Part shown: piece by piece, positions 1 to 8,858 of the stretch
Layout: each line of letters starts with the position of its first letter
How positions within the stretch are numbered: position 1 is the first letter of the stretch
Source of the DNA: Shewanella vesiculosa
GTDB lineage: Bacteria > Pseudomonadota > Gammaproteobacteria > Enterobacterales > Shewanellaceae
Length of the DNA stretch: 64,000 bases
Direction of reading: 5' to 3'
Assembly (NCBI RefSeq): GCF_021560015.1
Contig: NZ_CP073588.1
Span: 4,706,001 to 4,770,000, forward strand
Translations under genes and position numbers: made by a program
The notes under the pieces: generated by a model
What the model was told of the DNA's origin: nothing
Databases searched by the model: none
The model's input: only the letters and a program-made list of their open reading frames with translations

Positions 1-276
1 AAATCCCTTAATATATAGGTTGTTAAATAGTGCAACGGCATGTGCCTTTGCAACGGCGTAATTATGTCACAGATTTTTTAATTTGCTATAGGCAAACTTA
101 ACATTGTTTAATTAAAATAGCGAAATAAAAGAAAATTGCAAGCTGGCTGGGCAAAAAGCATCATTATTTATCGATTTTATATAAATCTTAGTGATTTATT
201 GCTTATTCTCCGCTAAAAATTGCATTTTTCCGCTTTTTTACATAAAAACCTAAATAGGCGATTACTGATGTAACCA
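1..276. other. AT-rich window edge without a gene
   Basis: This stretch downstream of cca is strongly AT-rich. I see no reading frame with a recognisable product, no convincing Rho-independent terminator and no RNA gene. It probably holds the tail of the cca transcript and the regulatory region of whatever lies left of the window. Confidence 0.4.
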
Positions 277-1509
277 TTATTGTTCAATTCTTTGTTTTAT
301 ATAACTATTAACTGTTTCTGAGCGCGTTAGTTGAAGTTGGCTTTTAATTTGCGATCCTTGGTAACCCGCGCTAATAATTGATTGCACATCTACGTTGCTG
401 GCCAACTCATAGCAATGTTGTAAAAATTCAGCTTGCGGATAGCTTGCTTGTTCAAATCCAGTTCGTCCTCTTATGTCGCCATGACAACATAATAAAAGCT
501 CTGTTAACCGTTGCGGTTTACGCCAGAAATCACCTTTATCAAACAGTTTAACGATGGTTTCAGCCCTCAGTTCAAAAGCATTATGAATATTTTGATGTTG
601 ATCGCTGACCAATAAGGCTAAATCACGGTATTCATTAGGTACGCGTATTCGTTGGCAAAGTGCTTTAATGATGCTTAAGCCTTTTTGGCCGTGACCATGA
701 TGTTTCGGCCACTCTTGTTTTGGGGTTAACCCCTTGCCCACATCATGTACTAATGCTGCAAAGCGGACCGCTTTATTACTGCTTAGTAGGCTGGTTTGCT
801 CCAGAACCATCAGCGTATGGATGCCGGTGTCTATTTCTGGGTGCCACTTTGCTGGTTGGGGGACGCCAAATAACGCATCAATTTCTGGAAATAACACGGT
901 TAATGCTTGGCATTGCTTTAAAACGGCGAAAAATATTTGCGGACTTTGGCTGCTTAATGCTTTATCACATTCCTGCCATACGCGTTCTGGCGTGAGGTGC
1001 TCTAATTCTCCACTATTGGCGATATCGGTCATTAACTGTAAGGTTTCAGCTGCAATGGTAAAACCTAAGTGATGAAATCGAGCCGCAAATCGCGCCACTC
1101 GCAATACACGCAAGGGATCTTCAATAAAGGCGTCGGATACATGGCGCAGTACTTTGGCGTGGATATCATCAATGCCATGGTAGGGATCATAGAGTTTACC
1201 TTCGCTATCTTGTGCAATGGCATTAATGGTTAAATCGCGGCGCAGTAAGTCATCAGCAAGAGTGACATCTTTATTAGCATCGCAGCTGAACCCTTGGTAA
1301 CCCTTACCTGTTTTACGCTCTGTTCTCGCCAGTGCATATTCTTGTTGAGTTTTTGGGTGTAAGAAAACCGGAAAGTCCTTTCCGACTTGCTGATAGCCTT
1401 GAGCCAACATTTCGTCAATACTGCTGCCAACGACCACATAGTCTTTGTCGACAACAGTTTGTTTAAGAAGTGTATCGCGCACGGCCCCGCCGACTAAATA
1501 AATCTTCAT
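277..1509 (-). CDS. cca: CCA-adding tRNA nucleotidyltransferase
   Basis: Multifunctional CCA-adding enzyme of about 410 residues that builds or repairs the 3' CCA end of tRNAs in the cytoplasm. The N-terminus shows the class II nucleotidyltransferase signature GGAVRD near residues 7-12, followed by a DKDY segment holding the metal-binding acidic residues. The RRDLTINA motif and the RVLRVARF motif of the head and neck domains follow. A C-terminal HD-type phosphohydrolase domain is visible through HDVGKG and a later DQHQN stretch, as in the long gammaproteobacterial enzymes. I start at the ATG at 1509 ([12 protein letters not shown]) rather than the in-frame TTG at 1521, because the conserved family N-terminus begins there. 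It is transcribed divergently from the exeA gene across about 130 bp. Confidence 0.95.
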   Translation of the reverse strand: MKIYLVGGAVRDTLLKQTVVDKDYVVVGSSIDEMLAQGYQQVGKDFPVFLHPKTQQEYALARTERKTGKGYQGFSCDANKDVTLADDLLRRDLTINAIAQDSEGKLYDPYHGIDDIHAKVLRHVSDAFIEDPLRVLRVARFAARFHHLGFTIAAETLQLMTDIANSGELEHLTPERVWQECDKALSSQSPQIFFAVLKQCQALTVLFPEIDALFGVPQPAKWHPEIDTGIHTLMVLEQTSLLSSNKAVRFAALVHDVGKGLTPKQEWPKHHGHGQKGLSIIKALCQRIRVPNEYRDLALLVSDQHQNIHNAFELRAETIVKLFDKGDFWRKPQRLTELLLCCHGDIRGRTGFEQASYPQAEFLQHCYELASNVDVQSIISAGYQGSQIKSQLQLTRSETVNSYIKQRIEQ

Positions 1510-1639
1510 GGCGTACCACAACGTGTAATAATAAGTTGCTTAAATCTTATCAGAGTTAGATTTTTACGGCTAACTTTTGACAAGCTGTTGCACAAGCATT
1601 AACGTGAGCCGTCAGTTTCAAATAAGGATTTTTGGTCGA

Positions 1640-3313
1640 ATGTATAAAGCCTTCTATGGATTAAACGATAATCCATTCTCAATTGCGCCTAACCCTCATT
1701 ATATGTTCTTGAGCGATCGTCATCGCGAAGCGCTGGCACACTTAACTTACGGGTTAGGTGAAACAGGTGGATTTGTATTGTTGACGGGGGAAGTTGGTAC
1801 CGGGAAAACTACCGTTTCACGTTGTTTATTACAACAAATACCGGAAAATACAGATACGGCATTTATTCTTAATCCATCACTTACCGAGTTAGAGCTTTTG
1901 GCGACATTGTGTGATGAGTTGGAAATTAAGTATGGCGAAAATCCGACCTTAAAACAGCTGACCGATCTCATCAGTACTTACTTACTCACTAATCATAAAA
2001 ATGCCCGTAATACCGTACTGATTATTGATGAGGCGCAGCATTTGCGTTCTGAGGTGTTAGAGCAGTTGCGTTTGCTGACTAACCTTGAAACCAATACCAA
2101 AAAACTGTTGCAGGTCATTTTGATTGGCCAACCAGAGTTACAGCAACTGTTAAAACGCCAAGATCTTCGCCAGTTAGCACAGCGGATCACCGCTCGTTAC
2201 CATCTATTACCATTGAATAAAGATGAAATTGGCTTATATGTTCTGCACCGTTTACAAGTAGCGGGTCGGCACGAGCCTTTATTTACCCGTAAAGCGATAG
2301 CCGCGTTACATAAGCACTCTGGCGGTATTCCACGCTTGACTAACTTATTATGTGAACGAGCACTAATGGCTGGTTATGGTCAAGCTAAGGTGCCGATTGA
2401 TCACAAGATGGTTAATCAAGCCGCCGTTGAAGTGTTAGGGGATATTGATGCTCCTAGCGATAAGCGTTGGCCATTTGTTGCAGCAACAGCGCTGGTATTG
2501 GCATTTGGTTTGTCGTTTTATCTGTTTAATCGCTCGGCTAATGACGATAGCCTTAACTCCAATACAGCATTAGCTAGCAATCAAACGCAGCAATCTGTTA
2601 ATCCGCCAGCGTTAGCCACTATTCCTAGTGCCACAAATCAATCTATTACAGCATCGACATCGCAACTACAAACCAGCCCGCCAGTTGTTAACGCGCAGCA
2701 ACAGATTTTGCGTCAAGCTATGTTACAAAGCAGTAGCATTGATAATGCTTTTGCCGGGTTATTTGGTTTATGGAATAAACAACCTATCATTGGTTTATCT
2801 GCCTGCCAGGCTGCGCAGCAACAAGATTTAGCCTGTTACCAGCAACAAGGTAATTGGTACAGTATTATGCGGCTAAATTATCCTGCGGTGGTGTATTTAC
2901 AAGATGCTCAGGCGAATGTGTTTTATGGGGTGATTGTAGAGCGCCAAGTGGAGCAAATTTTATTGCAATTGGGCGAGCAACAATTCTGGGTAAACAAAGA
3001 TTGGTTTGATCGTCATTTTAGCGGTACCTTCGAAATTCTTTGGCAACCAGACGGTGTATTACCCCGTGAAATCGGTCAGTCTTCGAGTCTGGCGCAAGTA
3101 CAGTGGTTAGAAAATAGCTTAGCGCTAGTCAATAAACGCCGAGCACGCTTACTGACACAATTCGATGGTGAATTAGAACAGCAATTAATGCAATTTCAGC
3201 GTCAGCATGGCCTAAAGCCTGATGGTATTGCTGGCAATCAAACCTTAGTACAACTGAACTTATATTTAAGCCAGCAAGGCCCGCGTTTGAGTGCATCTTC
3301 GGAGCGCAATTAA
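1640..3313 (+). CDS. gspA: ExeA/GspA-type AAA ATPase with peptidoglycan-binding domain
   Basis: Cytoplasmic-membrane ATPase that with GspB helps insert the type II secretion secretin through the cell wall (known from Aeromonas ExeAB). Residues 50-58 form a Walker A motif (GEVGTGKTT) and residues around 126-132 a Walker B motif (LIIDEAQ). A single membrane segment lies near residues 275-295 (WPFVAATALVLAFG), followed by a low-complexity periplasmic linker. The C-terminal 50 residues match a peptidoglycan_binding_1 fold (FQRQHGLKPDG..G..T). I start at ATG 1640 (MYKAFYGLNDNPF, the conserved family N-terminus) and not at the upstream in-frame codon at 1577; an AAGGAT sequence lies about 11 bases upstream. 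Its stop overlaps the start of the next gene by one base, so the two are co-translated. The other gsp genes are not in the window. Confidence 0.9.
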   Translation: MYKAFYGLNDNPFSIAPNPHYMFLSDRHREALAHLTYGLGETGGFVLLTGEVGTGKTTVSRCLLQQIPENTDTAFILNPSLTELELLATLCDELEIKYGENPTLKQLTDLISTYLLTNHKNARNTVLIIDEAQHLRSEVLEQLRLLTNLETNTKKLLQVILIGQPELQQLLKRQDLRQLAQRITARYHLLPLNKDEIGLYVLHRLQVAGRHEPLFTRKAIAALHKHSGGIPRLTNLLCERALMAGYGQAKVPIDHKMVNQAAVEVLGDIDAPSDKRWPFVAATALVLAFGLSFYLFNRSANDDSLNSNTALASNQTQQSVNPPALATIPSATNQSITASTSQLQTSPPVVNAQQQILRQAMLQSSSIDNAFAGLFGLWNKQPIIGLSACQAAQQQDLACYQQQGNWYSIMRLNYPAVVYLQDAQANVFYGVIVERQVEQILLQLGEQQFWVNKDWFDRHFSGTFEILWQPDGVLPREIGQSSSLAQVQWLENSLALVNKRRARLLTQFDGELEQQLMQFQRQHGLKPDGIAGNQTLVQLNLYLSQQGPRLSASSERN

Positions 3314-4425
3314 TGTCAATTTTATTAGACGCTGTTAACCGTAAAAAGCAGCAACAAGAAAATATTGTTGATGTTATTTTAACGCCCAGAGCCAATTATT
3401 CTCCGCCGCCGAAAATATCAGCCAACACCCGAAAATTCACTCTGCTGGCGTTATCTATTGCGTTTGGTGTTGGTGCGGCTTGGAGCATGAGTTTGTTGCT
3501 ACATCCTGCAGTGCCTAGTGTGCAAACTGTTGCCTTACCCGTTGAGCGTTACAATGCACAGTTAGCCGTGGCTGATACCGTGGCTGTAGCCCCGTCAACC
3601 CTATCTGCTGATGCGGTAGCTGCTAATGGATCTCGTGAGCTGCCACGCGGCAATCAGAGTGCCATAGATCAAGGCCATGATGGAGTGCGATTAGCCGGTA
3701 AAGTGGCTTTGCCGATTGCGCAGCCTCTTGCTCAAAATAGTTATCAATCCTTGGGTACTTTGCAACGTAATGTTGAGAATACTGCTGCTGAACCTATGGG
3801 GTCAGGTTATCAATCGGCATCAGATGTTGAAGCGCGTAATCAGGATTGGGGTCGTAATGACGATGCTCAGGCATTAACTCAGCAAACTGACGATCAACCC
3901 CATCAAGTGTCGGGACGCAGTGCGTCTTCTAATCTGACAGATAATGCCGAACCGATTATATTAGGCGCCAATGCGAATCGACGTGGGCAAGCTGAACTAG
4001 AAGCATTAAGGCTGCAAGTTAATGCTGCGGCTGAAGAGGTCGATTTTGCTTCGGTAAAAGAGCCCTCAATTGATGAGCGCAATAACTTGTTAGCCGCATT
4101 TCAAACCGCGCTAAAAGATGTTGAATATGAGCAGTCTGCAAATCAGCAAGTGACGCAGGAAAAGCTCGATCCTATTCCTCGACCTACCAATCAACAAATT
4201 CCTAAATATGGTGATCTACCTGCCAGTGTACAGTTACAAGTGCCTGAGTTTAATATTAATGCCCATGTATACTCATCTGAACCAAACAATCGTTGGCTAA
4301 ATGTCGATGGTGTTGAATTACAGCAGGGCGATATGATTCAGAATAAGCTTACCATTGTTGAGATAAGGCCTAGGGATATAGTGTTAGAAATTAACGGTGA
4401 ACAATTTAGAGTGCCAGCTATTTAG
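3313..4425 (+). CDS. gspB: General secretion pathway protein B (ExeB/GspB)
   Basis: Partner of the ExeA-type ATPase in secretin assembly of the type II secretion system. It has a short cytoplasmic head, one membrane segment near residues 42-63 (FTLLALSIAFGVGAAW), a long low-complexity periplasmic stretch rich in Gln, Asn and Ala, and a conserved C-terminal GspB domain. That domain contains LPASVQLQVPEFNINAHVYS and ends with a PDZ/HofP-like section reading NRWLNVDGVELQQGD. The ATG shares its first base with the TAA of the upstream ATPase gene. The linker looks fast-evolving, as is usual for this family. A strong inverted repeat follows the gene and ends the operon. Confidence 0.85.
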   Translation: MSILLDAVNRKKQQQENIVDVILTPRANYSPPPKISANTRKFTLLALSIAFGVGAAWSMSLLLHPAVPSVQTVALPVERYNAQLAVADTVAVAPSTLSADAVAANGSRELPRGNQSAIDQGHDGVRLAGKVALPIAQPLAQNSYQSLGTLQRNVENTAAEPMGSGYQSASDVEARNQDWGRNDDAQALTQQTDDQPHQVSGRSASSNLTDNAEPIILGANANRRGQAELEALRLQVNAAAEEVDFASVKEPSIDERNNLLAAFQTALKDVEYEQSANQQVTQEKLDPIPRPTNQQIPKYGDLPASVQLQVPEFNINAHVYSSEPNNRWLNVDGVELQQGDMIQNKLTIVEIRPRDIVLEINGEQFRVPAI

Positions 4426-4524
4426 ATACTGCTTTAGCAGAAGTATTTCAATCTCGGTTTACAATACTTACCTTAACAAACCTATCGCAACTTCGTTATG
4501 TCATTCGTTAGTCTCAATCGATAA

Positions 4525-4559
4525 ATAACACTAAGGCGCTTATTGCGCCTTAGTGTTAT
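4525..4559. terminator. Bidirectional terminator between gspB and nhaD
   Basis: A perfect 15-bp inverted repeat with arms at 4525-4539 and 4545-4559 and a 5-base loop. The GC-rich core is AAGGCGC/GCGCCTT, flanked by A/T-rich outer arms. It lies between two convergent genes and can serve both. Confidence 0.8.
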
Positions 4560-4580
4560 AGGTTGAATTAACTCGCCATA

Positions 4581-5828
4581 TTAACCATGAATGTTATTGG
4601 CTAAAAACAAGGTTAATCCATAACCGATGCAATAACATAATAGTAATGCTGGTACGTATTTTAAGTAGCTGACAAATGTGAGCTCTTCCACTTTACTCAT
4701 GGCAATGATGCCTGATGCAGAACCTATGATTAATAACGATCCACCGACACCAACAGAGTAAGTCAGTCCTAACCATTGTGCTGTTGTTAGAACCGGATCG
4801 GCTTTTAATAACGCTGCGGTTAATGGCACGTTATCTAACAGGGCAGAACCCACGCCAGTGAAAAAGTTAGAAATACTAGGGTTATACATGCCGTACACTT
4901 CGGTTAATAAATGTAAAGTGCCAATTTCTTTAAGCATGCCAACGAGTAACAAGATACCTAAGAAGAACAATAGAGTATCGAATTCAACCTGACGAATATA
5001 TTCTAATACTTGAACTTCTTCACTTTTACTTTTATTGGTGCGGCCCACTAAGAACATCACCGATAAGCCGAATAAAAAGGTCAATACCGGCGGAATACCA
5101 AACAGCACGTTAAGTACCATGGTTAATACTATGGTAGTAAAGAAAATGACTCCGATGACAATATCAACCGTATTGTAATTTTGCTCGATAGGCGTGGTGC
5201 TTACATGTCCTTCGGCTTTAAGTGAAAACAATACTGCTAGGACCATGACGCTAATTCCTGCTGGAATAAACAAGATTAACAATTCTGAGATATGCACTTT
5301 ACCGGCGAGGAAAATCATCAAGGTAGTCACATCACCTGTGATTAATGCCACCCCACCAGAGTTTACCGCAAAGATAATTAACACGGCCATACGGCGGCGC
5401 ATTTGCTTATCTAAATTAAAGGTTGTTAGTAAACCTAATGACACCAGAGTGGCAGTGACGTTGTCACAAAAAGTCGACAGTACTAATGAGAATAACCCGA
5501 CTTGCATCATCAACATTCGCACAGAGACTTGCTGCGGAAATATTTTTTGAACCAATACTTGGATCATGCCTTTAGCATTAAGATAGGCGACAAAAGTCAT
5601 GGTCGACATTAAAAACAACCATAATGTAGCAATTTCTAATAAGTTTTCGTTGAGGTTTTCGCCCACGATTTTACTTTTTTCTGGGCTACCAGAAGCTATG
5701 AACAAGGTAATCCAAGCTATACAGCCAAGGAATAGGGTGGTTTTTGCTTTATTTATATGGGTAACTTCTTCGAACACGATACTGAGCAATGCAAGTACCG
5801 CAAGTGAGATAAGAAAAGTATGTAGCAT
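4581..5828 (-). CDS. nhaD: Na+/H+ antiporter NhaD
   Basis: Inner-membrane sodium/proton antiporter of the NhaD (ArsB/NhaD, IT) superfamily, used for Na+ extrusion at alkaline pH. The 415-residue protein has about 11-12 hydrophobic segments. The N-terminus carries the conserved stretch FEEVTHINKAKTTLFLG, and the middle carries SLVLSTFCDNVTATLVSLG, typical of NhaD. The late segment VGSALLDNVPLTAALL holds another conserved Asp-Asn pair. Described Vibrio NhaD proteins are somewhat longer, but 415 residues is not obviously truncated because both the start and the C-terminal membrane segments are present. It stands alone between convergent gspB and the hemL terminator. With nhaA and nhaR near 53-56 kb the window holds two unrelated Na+/H+ antiporters, fitting a marine organism. 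Confidence 0.88.
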   Translation of the reverse strand: MLHTFLISLAVLALLSIVFEEVTHINKAKTTLFLGCIAWITLFIASGSPEKSKIVGENLNENLLEIATLWLFLMSTMTFVAYLNAKGMIQVLVQKIFPQQVSVRMLMMQVGLFSLVLSTFCDNVTATLVSLGLLTTFNLDKQMRRRMAVLIIFAVNSGGVALITGDVTTLMIFLAGKVHISELLILFIPAGISVMVLAVLFSLKAEGHVSTTPIEQNYNTVDIVIGVIFFTTIVLTMVLNVLFGIPPVLTFLFGLSVMFLVGRTNKSKSEEVQVLEYIRQVEFDTLLFFLGILLLVGMLKEIGTLHLLTEVYGMYNPSISNFFTGVGSALLDNVPLTAALLKADPVLTTAQWLGLTYSVGVGGSLLIIGSASGIIAMSKVEELTFVSYLKYVPALLLCYCIGYGLTLFLANNIHG

Positions 5829-6061
5829 GACTGCAATTCCAACTTTGTGTTGTAGGTAATCAACATCATTACCATGAATTTTTGCTAACCTAATTTGGCC
5901 CTAGCGTTAAGGTTTAATTAAGCTTTCCGTTTGGCGGGGCGATCACATCACACAACGAGGGATTTCGCAACTGAGATCACAGTTATTTTGTCAATAATCG
6001 ACCAAAGTAGCGTAAAAAAGTAATATAGTGAAAAGAAATTGGAGTTTGTTAACACAAATGA
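5829..6061. other. nhaD upstream region
   Basis: The spacer upstream of nhaD is about 230 bp up to the hemL terminator. It should contain the nhaD promoter on the minus strand. I see no convincing operator or RNA structure in it. Confidence 0.4.
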
Positions 6062-6096
6062 AAAGAGGATAAATAACGTGGTTATTTATCCTCTTT
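6062..6096 (-). terminator. hemL terminator hairpin
   Basis: A perfect 16-bp inverted repeat (arms 6062-6077 and 6081-6096) with a 3-base loop, 40 bp past the hemL stop on the minus strand. The arm ends in a run of T on the minus strand. This fits Rho-independent termination, although the stem is AT-rich. Confidence 0.7.
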
Positions 6097-6137
6097 ATTG
6101 TTACCAAAAGACTGCTTAGCTTGAGCTGTCTGTTGAT

Positions 6138-7424
6138 TTATTTCATTGCAGCAAAAATACGATCAACAGCGGCCAGAGTATATTCAATTTCAGCATCGCC
6201 GTGAGCCATTGACATGAAACCCGCTTCATAAGCACTTGGCGCTAAATAAATACCTTCATCTAACATGGCATGATAGAAATGACGGAAGTGTTCCATGTTG
6301 CATTTTGTGACTTGGGCAAACGAGGTCATTGGCGTGTTATCTTCAGTAAAGAAGAAACCAAACATACCACCCACATAAGTAATATTTAATGGAATACCGT
6401 GTTTGTCTGCAGCGGCTTTAAAACCTTCTGCAACACGTTTCGTTTTATCTGCAAGCGCTTCGTATAAACCAGGTTCACACAATGCATCCATTTGGGCTAA
6501 ACCAGCAGACATCGCAATTGGGTTACCAGATAAGGTACCGGCTTGATAGACAGGGCCAGTTGGTGCAATAAACTGCATGATATCTTTACGGCCACCAAAT
6601 GCGCCTACAGGCATGCCGCCGCCAATAACTTTGCCAAGTGTGGTTAAGTCAGGTGTTACGTTGTAGTGGCCTTGTGCGCCACTCATAGAGACGCGGAAAC
6701 CTGTCATCACTTCATCAATGATTAATAGTGCACCAAACTCATCACACATGGCACGTAAGCCTTGCAAAAAGCCTTCGACAGGTGGAATACAGTTCATGTT
6801 GCCCGCAACGGGCTCAAGGATGATACAGGCGATACTGGTTGGATTTTGTTCGAAGATAGCGCGTACAGAATCAAGATCATTATAAGTTGCTGTTAACGTG
6901 TGCTTAGCAAAATCTTCTGGAATACCAGGTGAGCTTGGTTGCCCTAGGGTTAACGCGCCAGAACCTGCTTTAACTAATAAGCAGTCAGCATGGCCATGGT
7001 AGCAACCTTCAAATTTTAAGATATTGTCACGGTTAGTAAAACCACGTGCTAAACGAATCGCACTCATAGTGGCTTCAGTACCTGAACTGACCATTCTAAC
7101 TTGTTCTATTGATGGCACCATTGATATGACTTTTTCAGCCATTTTAACTTCAAGTTCCGTTGGTGCACCAAACGACAAGCCATTTTCAACGGCATCTAAC
7201 ACTGCTTGGCGAATTTTAGGGTGGTTATGACCTAAAATCATCGGTCCCCATGAACCAACATAGTCGATATACTTTTTACCATCGGCATCAAAAATATAAG
7301 CACCATCAGCTTTTTCAATGAACAAAGGTGAACCACCTACACCATTAAAAGCTCGTACAGGCGAGTTAACGCCACCAGGGATGGTCTTTTTAGCCTGTTC
7401 AAATAAAACCTCGGAACGGGTCAT
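6138..7424 (-). CDS. hemL: Glutamate-1-semialdehyde 2,1-aminomutase
   Basis: PLP-dependent class III aminotransferase-fold enzyme that converts glutamate-1-semialdehyde to 5-aminolevulinate, the C5 route to haem. At 428 residues it is full length for the family. Visible landmarks are [19 protein letters not shown] at the N-terminus, [10 protein letters not shown] (phosphate binding), the [10 protein letters not shown] block, and the Schiff-base lysine in [18 protein letters not shown]. It starts at ATG 7424 only 27 bp past the stop of pyrB, and both are on the minus strand, so it may be co-transcribed with pyrB. Shewanella needs large amounts of haem for its c-type cytochromes. Confidence 0.97.
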   Translation of the reverse strand: MTRSEVLFEQAKKTIPGGVNSPVRAFNGVGGSPLFIEKADGAYIFDADGKKYIDYVGSWGPMILGHNHPKIRQAVLDAVENGLSFGAPTELEVKMAEKVISMVPSIEQVRMVSSGTEATMSAIRLARGFTNRDNILKFEGCYHGHADCLLVKAGSGALTLGQPSSPGIPEDFAKHTLTATYNDLDSVRAIFEQNPTSIACIILEPVAGNMNCIPPVEGFLQGLRAMCDEFGALLIIDEVMTGFRVSMSGAQGHYNVTPDLTTLGKVIGGGMPVGAFGGRKDIMQFIAPTGPVYQAGTLSGNPIAMSAGLAQMDALCEPGLYEALADKTKRVAEGFKAAADKHGIPLNITYVGGMFGFFFTEDNTPMTSFAQVTKCNMEHFRHFYHAMLDEGIYLAPSAYEAGFMSMAHGDAEIEYTLAAVDRIFAAMK

Positions 7425-7450
7425 GTCTAATCCTTAATATTGTGTGCCAA

Positions 7451-8470
7451 TTATCTATCGGCTTTACGTGAATACCAGTTTACTGGGCACTCATACTTTT
7501 CGAGTTGGTCTTCAACCCCAAGTGTTAATGCAAAAAGTGCCATACGTATAAGTAAGCCGTTATCGGCTTGTCTAAAAATAGCCAAACTTGGGTGGCTGTT
7601 TAAATCATTGTCGAGTTCATTTGCTTGTGCGCGTGAATCACGAGGTAATGGATGCATAATCACGGTATTTGACTTGCAGTGTTGCGTATAAATATTGTGA
7701 TTTAAGCGAAACTTACCTCGGTACTTATTGGCTTCTTCCTGTGATGGGAAGCGCTCTTCTTGAATGCGTGTCAGATATAAAATATCTGCATGATGCAAAT
7801 TGCCTTCAAGTTGCTCGGTTATTGTGATCTTATGGCCAGCATTTTCAATGTCGGCGATCACATAGTCAGGCATTGATAGTTCACTTGGCGATATCAAGGT
7901 GAATTTAATATCTTTATGCATGCAAAGTAAGCGTGATAGCGAATGCACAGTACGACCATATTTTAAATCACCTACCATGGCGATATGCATACCGTCTATG
8001 CCCATACCCGAGTGGCTTAACTCTTTCTTGATGGTAAATAAATCGAGTAAGGCTTGAGTAGGGTGTTCATTCGGTCCGTCGCCACCGTTAATTACAGGTA
8101 CGCGACTGCCTTCGGCAAATTCTTTAACTGAGTATGCGTCTGGATGACGCATGGCAATCACATCCGAATAAGTAGAGAGTACTCTAGCCGTATCGTAAAG
8201 TGATTCGCCTTTGGATAATGACGATGATGCCATTCCTGTGGTTTCTCGAACATGTCCGCCAAGTAAATTGAAGGCACAGCCAAAGCTGACACGAGTTCGG
8301 GTGCTGGGTTCAAAAAACAGATTGCCTAAAATGGCACCTTCTAATACTTTGGTGCGTTTTTCACGCAAAGCATAAGGTGTCATTTTATTCGCGACGTTGA
8401 AAATAGTGTTAATTGAATCCAGATCTAACTGGCTTACTGAAAGGATATGTGAACCTTCGAACTGCGTCAT
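7451..8470 (-). CDS. pyrB: Aspartate carbamoyltransferase catalytic subunit
   Basis: Catalyses carbamoyl phosphate plus aspartate to carbamoyl aspartate, the committed step of pyrimidine synthesis. Carbamoyl-phosphate-binding motif FEPSTRTRVSFG, the HPTQALLDL block and HPLPR near the C-terminus are all present. At 339 residues it is longer than the 311-residue E. coli PyrB and belongs to a longer branch. No pyrI regulatory-subunit gene is next to it. I start at ATG 8470 (MTQFEGSHILSV); the in-frame TTG at 8485 adds five residues without a better ribosome-binding site. hemL follows closely downstream. Confidence 0.93.
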   Translation of the reverse strand: MTQFEGSHILSVSQLDLDSINTIFNVANKMTPYALREKRTKVLEGAILGNLFFEPSTRTRVSFGCAFNLLGGHVRETTGMASSSLSKGESLYDTARVLSTYSDVIAMRHPDAYSVKEFAEGSRVPVINGGDGPNEHPTQALLDLFTIKKELSHSGMGIDGMHIAMVGDLKYGRTVHSLSRLLCMHKDIKFTLISPSELSMPDYVIADIENAGHKITITEQLEGNLHHADILYLTRIQEERFPSQEEANKYRGKFRLNHNIYTQHCKSNTVIMHPLPRDSRAQANELDNDLNSHPSLAIFRQADNGLLIRMALFALTLGVEDQLEKYECPVNWYSRKADR

Positions 8471-8858
8471 CAGCCTAATTTCCAAAGTTTAGGGGCAAAA
8501 TATTCACCAGAACAGCATGCTATTTTACCGTATTATTATATAGGGTGTTATAGAGATTATGTCTAGGGTGGCTGAGGCAAAATTGTAGCAGAAAATAACC
8601 GCCAGATAAATATAATAACCGTGCTTAACACAGAGATTCACTTGCTGTTATCAAGAACATTGTCATGATTTTGGCCGTTAACTTAATCGTGTTTGAAAGA
8701 CTCATTTTATTTGCTCGTGCCGCAGCGAATTAGCCTTAGAACCACTGAGATAACATCTGAAGCTGCAATTTGCTCAAGCACCTCATATGGAGCGACAAGT
8801 GAGGATTAAGCAGCACTTTGTCACACTATTGAGGATCAATGAGCTCAAAGAGGTTGGA
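8471..8858. other. Spacer between clcA and pyrB
   Basis: About 390 bp with no credible gene. It should contain the pyrB promoter (minus strand, right-to-left) and the untranslated tail of clcA. I found no clear pyrimidine-attenuator hairpin with a U-tract and no leader peptide with a U-rich coding run. Confidence 0.4.

Noticed and set aside
8471..8858. Possible pyrimidine attenuator before pyrB
   Set aside because: No U-rich leader peptide or hairpin with U-tract was found, so control of this type is not supported.
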